Shown here piece after piece: positions 62,569-64,000 of a stretch of 64,000 bases of DNA. Below the pieces are notes generated by a model. That model searched no databases and was not told the DNA's origin. It saw only the letters and a list, made by a program, of their open reading frames with translations. Each line of letters starts with the position of its first letter. The stretch's first letter is position 1. The stretch comes from Dorea sp. AM10-31 (GTDB lineage: Bacteria; Bacillota; Clostridia; Lachnospirales; Lachnospiraceae), in the NCBI RefSeq assembly GCF_003435815.1, contig NZ_QTUV01000002.1, forward strand, positions 124,001-188,000, given 5' to 3'. Position numbers and translations under genes: made by a program.

Positions 62569-63999
62569 TTAACATGTACCAGATATGTCGAAAGGACGGT
62601 AAACCCGGCTGATTGCTTCGGCTGTCTTAAGCCCGTCCATTGCAGCGGAAGTAATTCCTCCGACATACCCTGCGCCCTCTCCGCAAGGGTAAAGTCCGCG
62701 TACGCTGCTCTGCAGTGTCTCATCCCGCAGAATGCGTACCGGAGAGGATGTCCTGCTCTCCACTCCTGAAAGCACCGTGTCCGCATCCGCATATCCCTTT
62801 ATCTTCTGATCAAACGAGCGTATCCCCTCTTCCAGTGAATCAGCGATCACTTCCGGGAATACCGGACGCAGGTTTGTCCAGTGATATGCACCTTTCATCT
62901 GTGGGGTAACTCTGCCTTCTGCTTCAGAAGCTTTGTCTTCACAGAAATCTCCGAATAACTGCACCGGGATTTTCCCTTCTCCTGCTCTGTATGCGGCTTC
63001 CTCGAGTTTCCGCTGAAATGCCATTCCTGCAAGTACATCATCCGTGCCGTAATCTTCCGGTGTTACCGTGACAATAACTGCACTGTTCGCATTTTGACCA
63101 TCTCTGCCACTGTAACTCATTCCATTTACGGCAAGTCTTCCGGCTTCCGAAGATGCATTCACGACATATCCGCCCGGACACATACAGAAAGTATAGACGC
63201 CTCTTCCATTTTCCAGATTGACAGTCAATTTATATGGAGCTGCCGGAAGTCCATCCGGCTGTGCGCTTCCATACTGATTTTCATTGATCATGGACTGTTT
63301 ATGTTCCACACGGACACCAACCGCAAAAGCCTTTGTTGTCATCGGAATTTCTTTTCTTTTCAGCATTTCAAATGTATCTCTTGCACTGTGTCCGATTGCA
63401 AGGACAAGTGCCTGCGTTGGCTTGTCTGTCACTTCGCCACTATGTGTATCCTGAAGTTTTATTCCGGTAAGCTTTCCCTCTTCTGTTAAAAGTTCTGTTA
63501 CCTGTGTATGAAAATGGACTTGTCCGCCCAGACGGCAGATTTCTTCTCTCATACGTTTTACAACAACAGCAAGAATATCTGTCCCTACATGTGGTTTATT
63601 ATCATAAAGAATTTTTTTAGGCGCTCCGAATTTTACAAATGTTTCCAGAACAGCTCTGCCTCTGCCCTCTTTATCGTGAACCAACGTATTCAGTTTTCCG
63701 TCTGAAAACGTTCCGGCTCCACCTTCTCCGAACTGGACATTGGAATTGGGCTTTAAAGAGCCTCCGTTCCAGAACGCTTCTACATCCTGCATTCGTGTAT
63801 CCACATCTTCTCCCCGCTCTACAAGAACCGGTGCATAGCCCATTTTTGCCAGGCTATATGCACAGAATAATCCTGCCGGTCCGCTTCCGGCGATTATCGG
63901 CGCATGTGCAAGTGTTTCTGTGCCGGTTGGAACCGGTGCATATATCGGCTTTGCTTTGCAGACGTTTACATTTTTCGGCAGATTTTTCTTCTGTAATCC
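62569..63999 (-). CDS. FAD-dependent dehydrogenase, COG2509 type, 5' end missing
   Basis: About 476 codons of a flavoprotein run off the right edge; the start lies outside the window. The FAD loop reads IAGSGPAGLFCAY (GxGxxG) near the visible N-terminal part, followed by LVERGEDVDTR and a second motif with GEGAGYVGGI at the C-terminus, where the flavin-contacting glycines and the Asp of MDGLKTAEAI lie. This is the COG2509 type of NAD(P)/FAD-dependent oxidoreductase that is common in anaerobic Firmicutes. Its substrate is unknown. It shares no obvious promoter with the DUF4321 gene, which lies 96 bases further down the transcript. Confidence 0.85.
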   Translation of the reverse strand, partial: GLQKKNLPKNVNVCKAKPIYAPVPTGTETLAHAPIIAGSGPAGLFCAYSLAKMGYAPVLVERGEDVDTRMQDVEAFWNGGSLKPNSNVQFGEGGAGTFSDGKLNTLVHDKEGRGRAVLETFVKFGAPKKILYDNKPHVGTDILAVVVKRMREEICRLGGQVHFHTQVTELLTEEGKLTGIKLQDTHSGEVTDKPTQALVLAIGHSARDTFEMLKRKEIPMTTKAFAVGVRVEHKQSMINENQYGSAQPDGLPAAPYKLTVNLENGRGVYTFCMCPGGYVVNASSEAGRLAVNGMSYSGRDGQNANSAVIVTVTPEDYGTDDVLAGMAFQRKLEEAAYRAGEGKIPVQLFGDFCEDKASEAEGRVTPQMKGAYHWTNLRPVFPEVIADSLEEGIRSFDQKIKGYADADTVLSGVESRTSSPVRILRDETLQSSVRGLYPCGEGAGYVGGITSAAMDGLKTAEAISRVYRPFDISGTC

Positions 64000-64000
64000 T

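Overview
The window looks like core chromosome of an endospore-forming Clostridia, most likely a Lachnospiraceae gut anaerobe (a Dorea, Mediterraneibacter or Blautia type; this placement is inference). The signs are low-to-middling GC, strong AGGAGG ribosome sites, an alpha/beta small acid-soluble spore protein and the spore gene ylbJ, a Prp protease next to an N-terminally extended L27, short-form HisG with HisZ, a Gram-positive-type LexA with a YneA-like neighbour, and gene orders known from Firmicutes (asp23-fakA-recG; rsmD-coaD-ylbJ; rplU-prp-rpmA-obgE-yhbY-nadD-yqeK-rsfS; yggS-sepF-ylmH-lspA-rluD; mreBCD-mrdA-minCDE-rodA). I see no rRNA, tRNA, CRISPR array, prophage or insertion sequence.

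Layout. 1-8.7 kb: Asp23, FakA, RecG, a spore DNA-binding protein, RsmD, CoaD, a coiled-coil protein, YlbJ (minus strand) and the dipeptidase PepD. 8.8-16.9 kb: a membrane-anchored M23 peptidase, several RNA-modification enzymes (RsmF-like, RsuA-like and RluA-like), a YgiQ radical SAM protein, a short-chain dehydrogenase, an unknown membrane protein and RecU. 16.9-22.1 kb: a histidine operon hisZ-hisG-hisD-hisB-hisIE behind a near-perfect sigma-A promoter; its last gene carries an inactive-looking HisF-like barrel in front of HisI and HisE. 22.2-29.6 kb: a small membrane protein, an RfbD-like reductase, a dicarboxylate/amino-acid symporter, biotin synthase, a split chromate-type transporter, and a DUF819 membrane protein followed by an M19 dipeptidase. 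29.7-40.7 kb: a radical SAM/DUF2344 pair, then YbaK, a HAD hydrolase, aspartate kinase, a CBS protein and an amidohydrolase, followed by the classic L21-L27-Obg block to RsfS. 40.7-44.9 kb: lexA (minus) and a divergent SOS-type LysM protein sharing an operator region, a second M19 dipeptidase and a tyrosine recombinase.

44.9-51.5 kb is a minus-strand block: a cytidylate-kinase-like protein, RluD, LspA, YlmH, SepF, YggS, an orphan HlyD-like membrane protein and a TIGR01212 radical SAM protein. After a small DUF378 gene, 51.8-62.5 kb is a long minus-strand cell-shape and division run. In transcription order it is DUF4321, RadC, MreB, MreC, MreD, a very large PBP2, MinC, MinD, MinE, RodA, a methylglyoxal-synthase-like protein lacking key acidic residues, and a D,D-carboxypeptidase. 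The window ends inside a COG2509-type flavoprotein.

The genes work together in three main themes: envelope elongation and septum placement (Mre/PBP2/RodA/DacA with Min and SepF, and the SOS-controlled division inhibitor candidate); ribosome and RNA maturation (RsmD, RsmF, pseudouridine synthases, Prp/L27, Obg, YhbY, RsfS); and amino-acid metabolism (His operon, aspartate kinase, dipeptidases). No wholly new multi-gene system is certain. The most unusual items are the MgsA-like pseudoenzyme in the elongation operon, the HisF-like pseudo-domain on HisIE, the 250-residue insertion in PBP2, the divergent MreB, and the DUF819/M19 pair with a paralogous M19 gene elsewhere.
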